Source: Chitinophagales bacterium (GTDB lineage: Bacteria; Bacteroidota; Bacteroidia; Chitinophagales; Chitinophagaceae). Taken from it: 64,000 bases of DNA. The position numbers were made by a program, and so were the translations under genes. The DNA is taken from positions 1-64,000 of the forward strand of contig JAURJU010000077.1 of NCBI GenBank assembly GCA_030832085.1. Direction: 5' to 3'. The notes below the pieces were generated by a model. It did no database searches, had not been told where the DNA came from, and worked only from the letters and a program-made list of their open reading frames with translations. Below are positions 19,854-28,458 of this stretch, piece by piece (the first letter of the stretch is position 1; each line of letters starts with the position of its first letter).

Positions 19854-20471
19854 ATGAAAATATCACTCTTATACCTGGTTTTCATCTGTCAGTTTTTACA
19901 GGTCAAATCCCAACAGATTGATACGGTAGTCCAAAAACCGGCCTACACTTCCTATTATTCTTTCCTGGTCAAGTCTCCCCTTTACGTGGTGTATTATTTG
20001 TACAAGGGGGGCGGAGATTGTTCACGACAAAGACTCTCCTTCACCAGGGAATACAGGTCTGCCAGCAACAAGGACTATGCAAAAAGTGGGTATGACCGCG
20101 GGCACCTGGCCAATGCAGAAGATTTTGCCTTTGATTGTGCAATGGAAAAATGCACGTTCTCCTACTACAATTGCATCCCGCAACACCAGCGCCTGAACAG
20201 GGGTTCCTGGAAAACATGGGAGGCCACCATCAGAAAGGAAAGCCAGCGCGACAGGCTGAAAATCTATACCGGTGGCATTTACGGCAAACAGACCATCGGA
20301 AGCGGAGTGGGTGTGCCGGATTACTGCTGGAAAGTCGTTTACAATACCAGGACCAAACTGATCCTTCACGCCCTTCTTTTCAAGAACGATGAAACTGAAG
20401 CTGTTCAAAGGATTACCACCACGCAGTTGAAGGCCATGCTGAATTACCCGATTGCTTTCAATGCCAACTGA
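19854..20471 (+). CDS. Secreted DNA/RNA non-specific endonuclease
   Basis: A 205-residue protein with a signal peptide (MKISLLYLVFICQFLQVKS, cleavage near QQ). The beta-beta-alpha metal motif of the NUC family is YDRGHLANAEDFAFD, where His of DRGH is the general base. The Mg-binding Asn lies in YYNCIPQHQRLNRGSWKTWE, the usual N-x-x-P-Q-x-x-x-x-N-x-G-x-W pattern. Four Cys are visible (DCSRQ, FDCAMEKC, YNC), fitting an exported protein. It probably degrades nucleic acid outside the cell for nutrient use or defence. The start is the ATG at 19854, and it ends back to back with heme A synthase. Confidence 0.88.
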   Translation: MKISLLYLVFICQFLQVKSQQIDTVVQKPAYTSYYSFLVKSPLYVVYYLYKGGGDCSRQRLSFTREYRSASNKDYAKSGYDRGHLANAEDFAFDCAMEKCTFSYYNCIPQHQRLNRGSWKTWEATIRKESQRDRLKIYTGGIYGKQTIGSGVGVPDYCWKVVYNTRTKLILHALLFKNDETEAVQRITTTQLKAMLNYPIAFNAN

Positions 20472-21512
20472 TCATTTTCTCCTGATCAGGTATGCCATCC
20501 CGACCATCAGCAACAAAAACATCATTCCAGTGAACTGGTGCGCAACGCCCAGCCACAGCAATGCTGTTTTGTTGTCGGCAAACAATACGGTAAGAATGCC
20601 CAGGAGCACCTGCAAAAAGACCAAGAACAAGGGCAGGGATCTGGTTTTTGTGAACATGGTTCCGCCAACAATTTTTTTGGCTTGAAGGTGCCAGACAATT
20701 ACCAGGCCTGCGATGAGGTATGCCAACATGCGGTGAATGAAATGAACCGCCAACGGATCATGGGTAAAGTTGGACAAGGTATCATTCGAAAAAGACGATG
20801 GAACAAATTCACCATTGATCGAGGGCCATGTGGTGGCGAAGTTTGCTGCCTTCAACCCTGCCATGAATGCACCAAATACCAGCTGAACCACGAGCAGTGC
20901 CAACAACCAAAGGGTGAACTTCCGGAGTGATGGGTTCACCACATGTTGGTCCTTGGATACCAACAGCATCATGGCAAACCAGTAGGTATAGCAAAGCAAT
21001 CCAAGGGCAGATATAAAATGAATGGCCAGGCGGATATGGTCAACATACAATTTTTCATCGTTGAGCCCACTGGCCACCATGATCCAACCGATCAGCCCCT
21101 GTGCTGCACCCAACAGAAAGAGGATGAACAAGGGATTGATCATTTCTTTCCTGAACATTTTTTTGGCCAGAAAATAAATGAAGGGGATGAGAAAAACCAG
21201 GGCGATCAACCTCGCCCATTCGCGGTGAAACCATTCCCAGAAATAAATGAACTTGAAGTCAGAAAGTGTAAACTCAAAATTGAGGTGTTTGAATTGCCCA
21301 ATCTGTTTGTATTGCTCAAATGCCTTCAGCCAGGATGACTCATTCAATGGTGGGATGGCCCCCAGGATGGGCTTCCACTCGGTGATGGATAGTCCTGACC
21401 CTGTCAGCCTTGTGATCCCGCCCAGCAGAACCTGAACAATGATCATTCCCACTCCGATCAACAACCATATCGCTACGGCATTTGACTTGGGGGCATCGGT
21501 TTTTGCTATCAT
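20472..21512 (-). CDS. ctaA: Heme A synthase, COX15/CtaA family
   Basis: A 346-residue polytopic membrane protein. VLLGGITRLTGSGLSITEWKPILGAIPPL is the conserved first loop with the heme-O pocket residues. WEWFHREWARLIAL holds the first conserved His, HIRLAIHFISALGL and HFIHRMLAYLIAG give the others, and the C-terminal LGVAHQFTGMMF has the last. About eight helices are seen. It hydroxylates heme O to heme A for cytochrome oxidase in the inner membrane. The ATG at 21512 is right behind a TACCTTTG -7 box, so the leader must be very short. No ctaB or cytochrome oxidase genes are adjacent. Confidence 0.93.
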   Translation of the reverse strand: MIAKTDAPKSNAVAIWLLIGVGMIIVQVLLGGITRLTGSGLSITEWKPILGAIPPLNESSWLKAFEQYKQIGQFKHLNFEFTLSDFKFIYFWEWFHREWARLIALVFLIPFIYFLAKKMFRKEMINPLFILFLLGAAQGLIGWIMVASGLNDEKLYVDHIRLAIHFISALGLLCYTYWFAMMLLVSKDQHVVNPSLRKFTLWLLALLVVQLVFGAFMAGLKAANFATTWPSINGEFVPSSFSNDTLSNFTHDPLAVHFIHRMLAYLIAGLVIVWHLQAKKIVGGTMFTKTRSLPLFLVFLQVLLGILTVLFADNKTALLWLGVAHQFTGMMFLLLMVGMAYLIRRK

Positions 21513-21516
21513 GCTG

Positions 21517-21524
21517 CAAAGGTA
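21517..21524 (-). promoter_or_regulatory. -7 box for ctaA
   Basis: The minus strand reads TACCTTTG, ending 4 bp before the ATG. Transcription would begin at or next to the start codon, suggesting a leaderless message. Confidence 0.4.
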
Positions 21525-21581
21525 TTGCAGTTGTGCATGGAAGGGATTTTTTGATGAATTTTTCTTGCTACTTTGCAACAG

Positions 21582-22172
21582 ATGCTCAAACCATTTTACC
21601 AAGACCTTCACCCTGAAGCAGGATGCGACGAAGCCGGAAGAGGCTGTTTGGCAGGGCCGGTATTTGCAGCAGCCGTCGTGCTTCCGCCCGATTTCTCGGA
21701 TCCAGTGTTGAACGACTCGAAAAAGATCAGCGAAAAAACGCGCTATGCCCTGCGGGAAATGATCCAAAAGCTTGCCCTCAGTTGGGCCGTGGCCAGAATT
21801 GATGCGGCAGAAATAGACCAGATCAATATCCTGAATGCCTCCATCAAAGCCATGCACCTGGCACTGGACCAACTCAAGAAAAAGCCATCCTTCATCATCA
21901 TTGATGGCAACCGGTTCAAGCCATATCAATCAACACCACATGCCACCATCATCAAGGGTGATGGTAAATATTTTTCCATCGCGGCAGCCAGCATCCTGGC
22001 AAAAACCTACCGCGATGACTTCATGCTGGAGCAGCATGAAAAATACCCACAGTACAATTGGATCAGGAACAAGGGCTACGGGACGCTTGACCACAGAAAG
22101 GCCATGGAATCATTTGGCAATTGCATCCTGCACAGAAAAAGTTTCAAGGTCAGGCCAATGGAAGGGCCATAG
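21582..22172 (+). CDS. rnhB: Ribonuclease HII
   Basis: A 196-residue RNase HII, which cuts the RNA strand at ribonucleotides embedded in DNA and in RNA/DNA hybrids. The catalytic DE pair is in AGCDEAGRGCLAGPV near residues 15-29. LNDSKKISEKTR follows, the third acidic residue is the Asp in FIIIDGNRF, and YFSIAAASILAKTYRDDFM has the last catalytic Asp and the family helix. GYGTLDHRKAMESFG is the usual C-terminal motif. The ATG at 21582 is chosen over a TTG three codons earlier. It is divergent from ctaA across 69 bp. Confidence 0.96.
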   Translation: MLKPFYQDLHPEAGCDEAGRGCLAGPVFAAAVVLPPDFSDPVLNDSKKISEKTRYALREMIQKLALSWAVARIDAAEIDQINILNASIKAMHLALDQLKKKPSFIIIDGNRFKPYQSTPHATIIKGDGKYFSIAAASILAKTYRDDFMLEQHEKYPQYNWIRNKGYGTLDHRKAMESFGNCILHRKSFKVRPMEGP

Positions 22173-22267
22173 ACTGTTAAAAATCCCATTTAAATCATAA
22201 ACCACTGAGAACCTTTAAACCTTTTGAATTGGTGATGGTCAATAAGGAAACGACTAAATCTACGATC

Positions 22268-22504
22268 ATGATAACAAAAAATCTCATCCTTTTGACCTTC
22301 GCCATGTTCATGGCATTTGCCAGTTCAGAAGTAAAAGCCAATGTCAACAACATTAACAACATTACATTTCAGCACCAGCTTCATCCCAGGCATGGCAAGG
22401 TTGCAAAACGGAAAGCCAAGCATGTCAAGCATCAATTGATCAAAAGAGAATTTAAAAAAAGGGCGCTGAGGTCCAGACGCCGGGGAATCACCATCGTGAT
22501 CTGA
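22268..22504 (+). CDS. Small exported basic protein
   Basis: A 78-residue protein from the ATG at 22268. A clear signal peptide (MITKNLILLTFAMFMAFASS) is cleaved near VKA, followed by an Asn-rich linker and a tail of about 40 residues that is very rich in Lys, Arg and His (KVAKRKAKHVKHQLIKRE, then KKRALRSRRRG). It is followed by a perfect hairpin terminator, which supports it as a real gene. It has no known domain. A basic secreted peptide might bind nucleic acid, polysaccharide or membranes. Upstream ATG or TTG codons at 22229-22235 would add 11-13 residues and spoil the signal peptide. Confidence 0.65.
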   Translation: MITKNLILLTFAMFMAFASSEVKANVNNINNITFQHQLHPRHGKVAKRKAKHVKHQLIKREFKKRALRSRRRGITIVI

Positions 22505-22522
22505 TCATATCCATTTCTACAT

Positions 22523-22551
22523 AAAAAGGCCATGCACAACATGGCCTTTTT
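22523..22551. terminator. Bidirectional hairpin terminator
   Basis: A perfect 12-bp stem, AAAAAGGCCATG paired with CATGGCCTTTTT, with a 5-nt loop. A-run and T-run flank the GC core, so it can end transcription from both the small basic gene (plus) and the Sua5/YrdC gene (minus), whose stop codon overlaps it. Confidence 0.85.
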
Positions 22552-23155
22552 ACATCAGTTGACCCATCCCCTGCCTGGTCACCACCGCCTCATCATCAGT
22601 CATGTCCACGATGGTTGAATGCTCCAAACCACCAATTCCACCATCAACAACGATGTCAACCAGTTTGTGAAACTTTTCATGGATCAGTTCAGGATCGGTG
22701 TATTCTTCGACCATGTCTCCAGGCAAGGATGAACTCAGGATGGGATTGCCCAACGCCGCAGCAATGGCATGGGTAATGTTGTGATCGGGTACCCTTAGTC
22801 CAATGGTATCCTTTTTACTTTTCAGGATTTTAGGCACTTCCTTGCTGGCAGGAAGAATAAAAGTGAATGGACCAGGAATATGGTTCTTGATGAGACGATA
22901 CTGCGGAGTGGAGATGGCCCTTGCATATTTGCTCAGATCAGAAAGATCGCTGCAAATGAAGGATAGGTTGGCCTTTGAGGGATCAATGCCCTTGATGCGG
23001 CATATCCTTTCAACTGCTTTGGGTTGAAAAATATCACAACCCAGCCCATAAACAGTGTCGGTGGGATAAATGATCACACCGCCGTTGCGCAAACAATCTG
23101 CAATCTGCTTGATCAAACGCACTTGAGGGTCTTTTGGATGCACAGTAATCAGCAT
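22550..23155 (-). CDS. Sua5/YciO/YrdC family (L-threonylcarbamoyladenylate synthase-like)
   Basis: A 201-residue YrdC-fold protein. GGVIIYPTDTVYGLGCDIFQPKAVERICRIKGID is the ATP/nucleotide-binding region. FICSDLSDLSKYA, PGPFTFILPASKEVPK and TIGLRVPDH follow in family order, as do the conserved Ser-rich ILSSSLP and STIVDM. The family makes threonylcarbamoyl-AMP for tRNA t6A37 synthesis (TsaC/Sua5). The YciO-like start (a short N-terminus then LIKQIADCLRNGG) leaves open a paralogue of less clear function. The gene ends inside a shared terminator and has a TATATTTG box 5 bp before its ATG. Confidence 0.88.
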   Translation of the reverse strand: MLITVHPKDPQVRLIKQIADCLRNGGVIIYPTDTVYGLGCDIFQPKAVERICRIKGIDPSKANLSFICSDLSDLSKYARAISTPQYRLIKNHIPGPFTFILPASKEVPKILKSKKDTIGLRVPDHNITHAIAAALGNPILSSSLPGDMVEEYTDPELIHEKFHKLVDIVVDGGIGGLEHSTIVDMTDDEAVVTRQGMGQLM

Positions 23156-23160
23156 GGCTT

Positions 23161-23168
23161 CAAATATA
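23161..23168 (-). promoter_or_regulatory. -7 box for Sua5/YrdC gene
   Basis: The minus strand reads TATATTTG (TANNTTTG) immediately upstream of the ATG at 23155. No clear -33 TTTG is seen. Confidence 0.35.
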
Positions 23169-23233
23169 ATCAGATTGAAGCGACTGCTGTTGTGCTGCCA
23201 CCGACAAGCCTGAATTAATTGCTTAAACCCAAC

Positions 23234-24268
23234 TTATGAAATGGTCCAGGTTTCGCCACCACGGAGCAACTTGTTGAGGTCTCCGAGGCCTTTTTTGGCA
23301 ATCACCTCATCAATCTGCATTTGCATTTGGTCTTCGTAGCAGGCCCTTTCGGTTTCATAGAAAACACCAAAAGGCCTTGGAAGATGGCCAGCGATACGGG
23401 GATCATCAAACATACGGACAAGTATCTGCGCCTTGTAGAAATCATGGTCATCGTGGATCCAGCAATCATCTGCGCTGGCACCATCAGTGAGGTCAACAAC
23501 AACAGGTTTGAATCCGTCAAGCTTGATTCCCTTTTCCTTGTTGGCACCAAAAATCAATGGCTTGCCTTGCTCAAGGAAAAGTGTTTCCATGGGCTTAGAA
23601 GCCTTGTCTGTAAAGATTTCAAATGCACCATCATTGAAGATGTTGCAGTTCTGGTATATTTCAAGAAAGGATGCTCCCTTGTGGGCATTGCTCCTCAGCA
23701 GGGATTCCTGAAGATGCTTGGGGTCCCTGTCCATTGTCCTCGCGATAAAGGTGGCATCAGCGCCCATGGCCAATGCCAGGGGATTGAAAGGATGGTCGAT
23801 GCTGCCAAAAGGAGTGGACTTGGTCACCTTGTGTTCTTCTGATGTTGGAGAATATTGTCCCTTTGTCAAACCATAGATCTGGTTGTTGAACATCATGATG
23901 TTCACATCAAAATTCCTCCTGAGCAAATGGATGGTATGGTTTCCACCGATACTCAAAGAATCACCATCACCTGTTACAATCCAAACACTGAGTTCGGGCC
24001 TCGTTGCCTTCAACCCACTGGCAATGGCGGTGGCCCTTCCGTGGATGGAATGCATTCCGAAGGTTTCCATGTAATAAGGAAAGCGGCTTGAACAACCGAT
24101 TCCTGAAACAATGACTATGTTTTCCCTCGGGATGCCCAGGGTTGGCATCACCTTCTGTACCTGTGCCAAGATGGAATAATCGCCACATCCCGGACACCAA
24201 CGCACTTCCTGGTCAGTTTGAAAATCCTTTGAAGTCAATGGCGCTGCTGTTTGTAAAACCTCACTCAT
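23234..24268 (-). CDS. korB: 2-oxoacid:ferredoxin oxidoreductase, beta subunit
   Basis: A 344-residue TPP-binding beta subunit. EVRWCPGCGDYSILAQVQKVMP has the conserved WCPGCG. GIGCSSRFPYYMETFGMHSIHGRATAIASGLK is the pyrophosphate-proximal region. The TPP/Mg motif is GDGDSLSIGGNHTIHLLRRN, with FNNQIYGLTKGQYSPTS following. It would pair with an alpha/gamma subunit to oxidise 2-oxoglutarate (or pyruvate) with ferredoxin. The alpha subunit, normally the neighbour, is not in the window, which is unusual. The start is the ATG at 24268; the gene sits 31 bp after an AhpD-like gene. Confidence 0.9.
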   Translation of the reverse strand: MSEVLQTAAPLTSKDFQTDQEVRWCPGCGDYSILAQVQKVMPTLGIPRENIVIVSGIGCSSRFPYYMETFGMHSIHGRATAIASGLKATRPELSVWIVTGDGDSLSIGGNHTIHLLRRNFDVNIMMFNNQIYGLTKGQYSPTSEEHKVTKSTPFGSIDHPFNPLALAMGADATFIARTMDRDPKHLQESLLRSNAHKGASFLEIYQNCNIFNDGAFEIFTDKASKPMETLFLEQGKPLIFGANKEKGIKLDGFKPVVVDLTDGASADDCWIHDDHDFYKAQILVRMFDDPRIAGHLPRPFGVFYETERACYEDQMQMQIDEVIAKKGLGDLNKLLRGGETWTIS

Positions 24269-24299
24269 AAAACGCTTTTATTCCTTTAAATATACTCAA

Positions 24300-24653
24300 T
24301 TATTTTGTTTCGTTGGATGACTGCAACGCTTCCCAATATTCTGCACCCCTTCTGGTATGGGGGATGACGATGGTGCCACCGACAATGTTGGCCACAGAGA
24401 ATACCTCATACACTTCATCGGTTGTCAATCCCAGTTCATGGCATTTGCCCAAGTGGTATTTGATGCAATCATCACAGCGCAAGACCATGCTGGCCACCAG
24501 GCCCAGCATTTCCTTGGTTTTCACGTCCAAAGCCCCTTCCTGATAGGTATGGGTGTCAAGGTTCCACAAACGCTTCATCACCAGATTGCCCTTGCCCAGG
24601 ATGACATCATTCATCCTTTCCCTGTATTCGTTGAATTCATTTACGATGCTCAT
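24300..24653 (-). CDS. Carboxymuconolactone decarboxylase/AhpD-like protein
   Basis: A 117-residue helical protein of the AhpD/CMD fold. The thiol site is RCDDCIKYHLGKCHELG, a CxxC with the following His as in AhpD. The start MSIVNEFNEYRERMNDVIL and the segment GLVASMVL fit the small CMD family. It may act in peroxide reduction or as a generic thiol-disulfide catalyst. It precedes the korB gene by 31 bp on the same strand, so protection of the oxygen-sensitive ferredoxin enzyme is a reasonable guess. Confidence 0.88.
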   Translation of the reverse strand: MSIVNEFNEYRERMNDVILGKGNLVMKRLWNLDTHTYQEGALDVKTKEMLGLVASMVLRCDDCIKYHLGKCHELGLTTDEVYEVFSVANIVGGTIVIPHTRRGAEYWEALQSSNETK

Positions 24654-24698
24654 GTGTTAGATTGTAGTGCAAAGTTGCAGAAAAGAATTGGGATTGGG

Positions 24699-24840
24699 GG
24701 TGAGGGAACAGCCAGGGACGAGGGATGAGGGAGCAGCCAGGGACAAGGGACGAGGGACAGGGGACGAGGGAACAGCCGGGGATGAGGGATGATGGGAACA
24801 GCCAGGGACAAGGGACGGGGGAACAGCCGGGGATGAGGGA
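24699..24840. repeat. Purine-rich degenerate repeat, copy B
   Basis: About 140 bp, nearly all A and G on the plus strand. It holds five copies of a GG-A/G-A/G-CAGCC core separated by GGGACGAGGGA and GGGATGAGGGA units of variable number. It is the same element as at 9197-9270, in the same orientation. It lies between the AhpD-like gene start and the RRM gene terminator. It gives only spurious open frames. Confidence 0.85.
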
Positions 24841-24890
24841 AATGCATTTTGCTGGTTTGACGCTGCTTTTTTTCTTCAGGGCTTAAACAG

Positions 24891-24917
24891 AAAAAGGGAA
24901 CCAATGGTTCCCTTTTT
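24891..24917. terminator. Hairpin terminator of the RRM gene
   Basis: A perfect 12-bp stem, AAAAAGGGAACC paired with GGTTCCCTTTTT, with an AAT loop. It is 20 bp past the stop codon of the minus-strand RRM gene and gives a U-run in that direction; the symmetric A-run would also serve the other strand. Confidence 0.85.
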
Positions 24918-24937
24918 CAATCAGATGGTTGATGCGA

Positions 24938-25258
24938 TTACCAACGGTTTCCACCGCCGCCGCCACCGAAATTACGGCGAGGAGCACCACCGCCACCACC
25001 ATTGCTGGGGCGCGCTTCACGAGGCTTCGCCTCGCTTACTTTGATGGCACGGCCTTCAACAGTTGCACCATCCAATTCTTGGATAGCCTTCTGTGCGGCT
25101 GCATCGTCAGACATTTCAACAAAACCGAAGCCACGGCTACGACCAGTGAATTTGTCTGTGATAACTTTTGCTGAAGTAACTTCTCCATACTCAGCAAAAA
25201 ATTCTTTCAAGTCTTCATCCTGTACGTTGAAGCTCAAATTTGAAACATAAATGTTCAT
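24938..25258 (-). CDS. RRM RNA-binding protein with Gly-rich tail
   Basis: A 106-residue protein with one RRM. RNP2 is IYVSNLSF at residues 3-10, and RNP1 is RGFGFVEM near 43-50. The C-terminal 25 residues are a Gly/Arg tail (NGGGGGAPRRNFGGGGGG). This is the cold-inducible, glycine-rich RRM type found in Bacteroidota and cyanobacteria, thought to act as an RNA chaperone in the place of CspA. A well-formed promoter gives a 5' leader of about 120 nt, longer than usual here, which would suit post-transcriptional cold control. A hairpin terminator follows. It is monocistronic. Confidence 0.94.
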   Translation of the reverse strand: MNIYVSNLSFNVQDEDLKEFFAEYGEVTSAKVITDKFTGRSRGFGFVEMSDDAAAQKAIQELDGATVEGRAIKVSEAKPREARPSNGGGGGAPRRNFGGGGGGNRW

Positions 25259-25387
25259 TTCAAAAAAATAAAAAATTAAAAAAGGATGAGAGAAACACAG
25301 ACGTAAAGAAGAATTACTATTAGCAGAACATGCGTAGCAGAAAATACTTTCACTTACTAAATACTGTACTTAACTCAAATTACTGGA

Positions 25388-25417
25388 CAAAGCTAGCCTT
25401 TAAAATTTGATTTGCAA
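25388..25417 (-). promoter_or_regulatory. Promoter of the RRM gene
   Basis: On the minus strand, TTG then 19 bp then TAGCTTTG, close to the Bacteroidota consensus TTTG-N19-TANNTTTG. It predicts transcription from about 25380, leaving a leader of roughly 120 nt before the ATG at 25258. The leader (25259-25380) holds no open frame and is A+T rich near the start codon. Confidence 0.6.
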
Positions 25418-25468
25418 GAAATAATTAAAGAAAAGTGTGATTTTTTGCACATTTTAACAACATTTTTC

Positions 25469-26698
25469 TTAAAAAGGGACAGCTTTTTTCTCTGCCTGAA
25501 GGCTGCGGAAGGTGATAACGGTGCTGAACAAAAAGAAAAAGGCTCCTGCAATAAAAGGCGCTCCCGGGAAATAAACAGCTGCATCATCCCTGCTGAAAAA
25601 AGAAAACAGATTGGTCATCAGGGGTGGTCCAACGATGGCTGTTGCACTGATCAGGCTGGTAAGCGCGCCTTGAAGTTCTCCCTGTTCATTGGCTGGAACA
25701 TGGGAAGATATGATGCCCTGAAGGGCAGGGCCGGCAATGCCTCCAAGGCAATACACCACACAAAAGGCAAACATCATGTAGGTGCTGGCTGCAAACGCAA
25801 AGCAGACCATTCCAAGGGTATACATGACCAATCCAACAAACAAAGCCCTGGTCTGGCCAAGTTTGGGTATGGCAACCCGGATCAGTCCTCCCTGAACAAT
25901 GGCAATCATCAGTCCTACAAAGGCAAGTGAATACCCGACCATGGCAGGGTTCCAACTGAATTTCTTCATGGTATAATAACTCCAGGTACTCTGCACCGCA
26001 TTTCCGCCAATGTAAATGAATGTAAGGGAGAGCACAAGTCCGGCAACTGCAGGATATTTTCTAAGGTGGACCAGTGAACCCACCGGATTGGCCCGCTTCC
26101 ACTCAAATTTCCTCCGCTGGTCTTTTGACAATGATTCCGGGAGGATGAACAGACCATACAACCAGTTGACCATGGTGAGCCCGGCTGCAAAAAGAAAAGG
26201 CACCCTTTCCCCAAACTGGCCAAGTACGCCCCCAATCAACGGACCAATGATGAAGCCCATTCCAAAAGCTGCACCAATCATTCCAAAATTCTGGGCACGT
26301 TTTTCAGGACTGCTGATGTCGGCAATATAGGCCGACGCTGTTGTGAAACTGGCGCCAGTGATGCCAGATAAAATCCTTGCAAAGAACAACCAACCAATGC
26401 TGGGTGCCCAGGCCAACAGCAGGTAGTCCAGTCCAAATCCCAGCAAGGAAAAAAGAATCACAGGCCTTCTGCCATATTGATCGCTCAGGCTTCCCAGCAC
26501 TGGAGCAATGAGAAATTGCATGAAGGCATAGGTGAACATAAGCCATCCGCCGTACCTCGAAGCCACACTCATGTCGCCGCCTGTCAACTGCTGTATCAGC
26601 TTGGGCAATACGGGAATGATGATCCCCAGCCCAATCACATCAACCAGAACGGTTACAAAAATGAAGCCCAATGCTGCAGTTCGGCCTTTTCCAAACAT
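25469..26698 (-). CDS. MFS drug exporter, TetA/TCR-like
   Basis: A 409-residue twelve-helix transporter. [31 protein letters not shown] carries the MFS motif A between helices 2 and 3. [46 protein letters not shown] is the helix 4-5 region typical of the TCR/Tet exporter group. Such proteins are often chromosomal and have a broad or unknown substrate in Bacteroidota; tetracycline resistance cannot be claimed from the sequence. No TetR-type regulator is adjacent. The start is the ATG at 26698, 14 bp after the Dabb gene stop. Confidence 0.88.
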   Translation of the reverse strand: MFGKGRTAALGFIFVTVLVDVIGLGIIIPVLPKLIQQLTGGDMSVASRYGGWLMFTYAFMQFLIAPVLGSLSDQYGRRPVILFSLLGFGLDYLLLAWAPSIGWLFFARILSGITGASFTTASAYIADISSPEKRAQNFGMIGAAFGMGFIIGPLIGGVLGQFGERVPFLFAAGLTMVNWLYGLFILPESLSKDQRRKFEWKRANPVGSLVHLRKYPAVAGLVLSLTFIYIGGNAVQSTWSYYTMKKFSWNPAMVGYSLAFVGLMIAIVQGGLIRVAIPKLGQTRALFVGLVMYTLGMVCFAFAASTYMMFAFCVVYCLGGIAGPALQGIISSHVPANEQGELQGALTSLISATAIVGPPLMTNLFSFFSRDDAAVYFPGAPFIAGAFFFLFSTVITFRSLQAEKKAVPF

Positions 26699-26712
26699 AA
26701 TATTACAATTGA

Positions 26713-27030
26713 TCAGTGTTGCAATGAATCATAGACCTTGACCTTGCTCCAGAGCTTGGAACAATCGGCAATGAATTTCAAGTGCTTTGGATGCGTTTGG
26801 TAAATATCATGGTCTTCTGAAGTTTCGAAAATATTCAACCATGAAATGGAATAGGAATTGTCAATCACTTCCCTATCGGTGGGTGCGGGCACGCCGATAT
26901 GGTACATCTTGATTTCTTCAACAGATGCCAATGCTTCTAGCCCCGCTACCAATTGCTGGAGGTCTTCCTTGCTTTCGGGATGCTTGAGCCAAAAATAAAC
27001 GTGGTGAATGAATGTGTTTTTGAGTTCCAT
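26713..27030 (-). CDS. Dabb (stress-responsive A/B barrel) domain protein
   Basis: A 105-residue dimeric alpha/beta barrel protein. [30 protein letters not shown] opens it, with the family His-x-V-x-F-W. [10 protein letters not shown] and [31 protein letters not shown] follow, with the usual H-P-x-H near the C-terminus. The ATG at 27030 gives the family length. Function in bacteria is mostly unknown. It is 14 bp before the exporter gene and 33 bp after the amidase gene, so all three may be one unit. Confidence 0.87.
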   Translation of the reverse strand: MELKNTFIHHVYFWLKHPESKEDLQQLVAGLEALASVEEIKMYHIGVPAPTDREVIDNSYSISWLNIFETSEDHDIYQTHPKHLKFIADCSKLWSKVKVYDSLQH

Positions 27031-27063
27031 TGTTTTGATTTGTGTCGCTAAGGTATGCAATTA

Positions 27064-28272
27064 TCAGCGGGCCTCCTGCAGCCAATCCTGGATGCCAAGC
27101 CGAATTTTTCTGGCCACATTCGCAGGTGATTTTTTGGAAAGGATAAACTTTTCATCAGACAAGTTGCTGAGAAAAGCCACTTCCACCAGACAATTGGGAT
27201 AATCAGTAGGGCCACTCAGCGCAAAGTTGAAACTGCCGACATTGCCAAACTCATTGAGACCCAACTCCATCATCCGTTTCAAAATGGTTTGGGTAAGGGG
27301 CCGAAAACCGATATGCCGGTAAAAGGTACTTGTTCCCCTGACCGTATCCACGGAGGAAGAATTGAAATGGATGCTGATGAGCAGGTCTGGTGCAGTATCC
27401 CTCAACATCTTGATGCGCTCTGGCATGCTCAGGGAGGTATCGGAAGTTCTGGTCATAAAAACCCTTTTGATCCCGGCCTTTTTTAACTCTTTTTCCAATG
27501 CTGACGCGTATTCCAGGGTGAGGGTCTTCTCCAGTTTGGATGAAGTTCTTCCTGCTGCACCGGAATTGTCTCCTCCATGCCCGGCATCTACCGCAATAAA
27601 AACGTTCTTGATTTTCTTGTCTGGTGCATGTTTGATCCTGATGGTCAACCTGGAACCGATGCTGTCATAATACACGGTATACCCCCAATGCATTTTACTT
27701 TTCAGGTCAACATATACCCTTAGGACCCCATTTTCCAGTTGTTCAAACCAGGTATTCCTGGCTTCACTGAGCATTCCTTTTTGTGTAATCCAGTTGGTAT
27801 TTGAGGTGATGCCAAAAAGATCAATGGCAAGCCTGTTTGGATTTACCTGCATGGTTCCCCGGTATGGAAGCCTTTCGGGCATGGAGATGGTGATATAATC
27901 AAAACGATCATCACTGTATGTTTTCCAGTTGCCGCTGAGGTAGTAGGGCCTGAGCTTGAAGGTGGAGTCGAAGCGCAGGCTCGGTTTTGCCACAAATGCC
28001 TTGAGGTTGTTGGCCAATTCTATGATATAATCATTGTTAAGGCTATCGATGACTTTCACCAGTACACCGGTGTCCATATAGGTCATCTTTGCGCCACCCA
28101 GTCTGTCATCGCCCGGACCATACTCAAAGAAAGGAAGTGTTCCAGTTGTTCTTGCAAGCCTTGTTGTTTTGCCGTTGGCAGATCCAGATTGACTTCCATT
28201 GAGCACAGGCTGACCCTGAACAACGGCAAACAAGGAGAGATACACCAGAAACTGAACAACTTTCTTTTGCAT
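27064..28272 (-). CDS. N-acetylmuramoyl-L-alanine amidase, AmiA/C-like
   Basis: A 402-residue exported peptidoglycan amidase. A signal peptide ends near residue 20 (VQGQP). Residues about 60-210 form an AMIN-like or linker region rich in strands. The Amidase_3 domain spans about 220-400 and has the zinc and catalytic residues in order: VDAGHGGDNSG, the Glu in SKLEKTL, the His in ISIHFNSS, and the final Glu in CLVEVAFLSN. It cleaves the amide between MurNAc and the stem peptide, in cell separation or wall turnover. No sign of a link to the injection-system operon. Confidence 0.92.
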   Translation of the reverse strand: MQKKVVQFLVYLSLFAVVQGQPVLNGSQSGSANGKTTRLARTTGTLPFFEYGPGDDRLGGAKMTYMDTGVLVKVIDSLNNDYIIELANNLKAFVAKPSLRFDSTFKLRPYYLSGNWKTYSDDRFDYITISMPERLPYRGTMQVNPNRLAIDLFGITSNTNWITQKGMLSEARNTWFEQLENGVLRVYVDLKSKMHWGYTVYYDSIGSRLTIRIKHAPDKKIKNVFIAVDAGHGGDNSGAAGRTSSKLEKTLTLEYASALEKELKKAGIKRVFMTRTSDTSLSMPERIKMLRDTAPDLLISIHFNSSSVDTVRGTSTFYRHIGFRPLTQTILKRMMELGLNEFGNVGSFNFALSGPTDYPNCLVEVAFLSNLSDEKFILSKKSPANVARKIRLGIQDWLQEAR

Positions 28273-28458
28273 GCCCCTAAGTTAGTTTTTTTACGTAGCC
28301 CTGCATATGGTTACACGGATCAAAAATCAATTTCAACGAATTTTCACAGATTTAAGTGCTATATAGGAATGGATCTTACAGCGTTTTAACAATGCTGGCA
28401 ATGAAAAAATGATTTTACAGCATAATTGATGAAATTTAACTGCTGATTGAACCAACCC

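Noticed and set aside
24699-24840. CRISPR array
   Set aside because: The units are degenerate, purine-only and without unique spacers of constant length; no cas genes are near.
24650-24904. Open frame across the purine repeat, rich in Pro, Ser and Leu
   Set aside because: Its translation is simply the reverse complement of the repeat units; the frame at 9109-9378 arises the same way.
25469-26698. Tetracycline resistance gene
   Set aside because: Only general TetA/TCR-type MFS motifs are seen, without a TetR gene or mobile element; resistance cannot be claimed.
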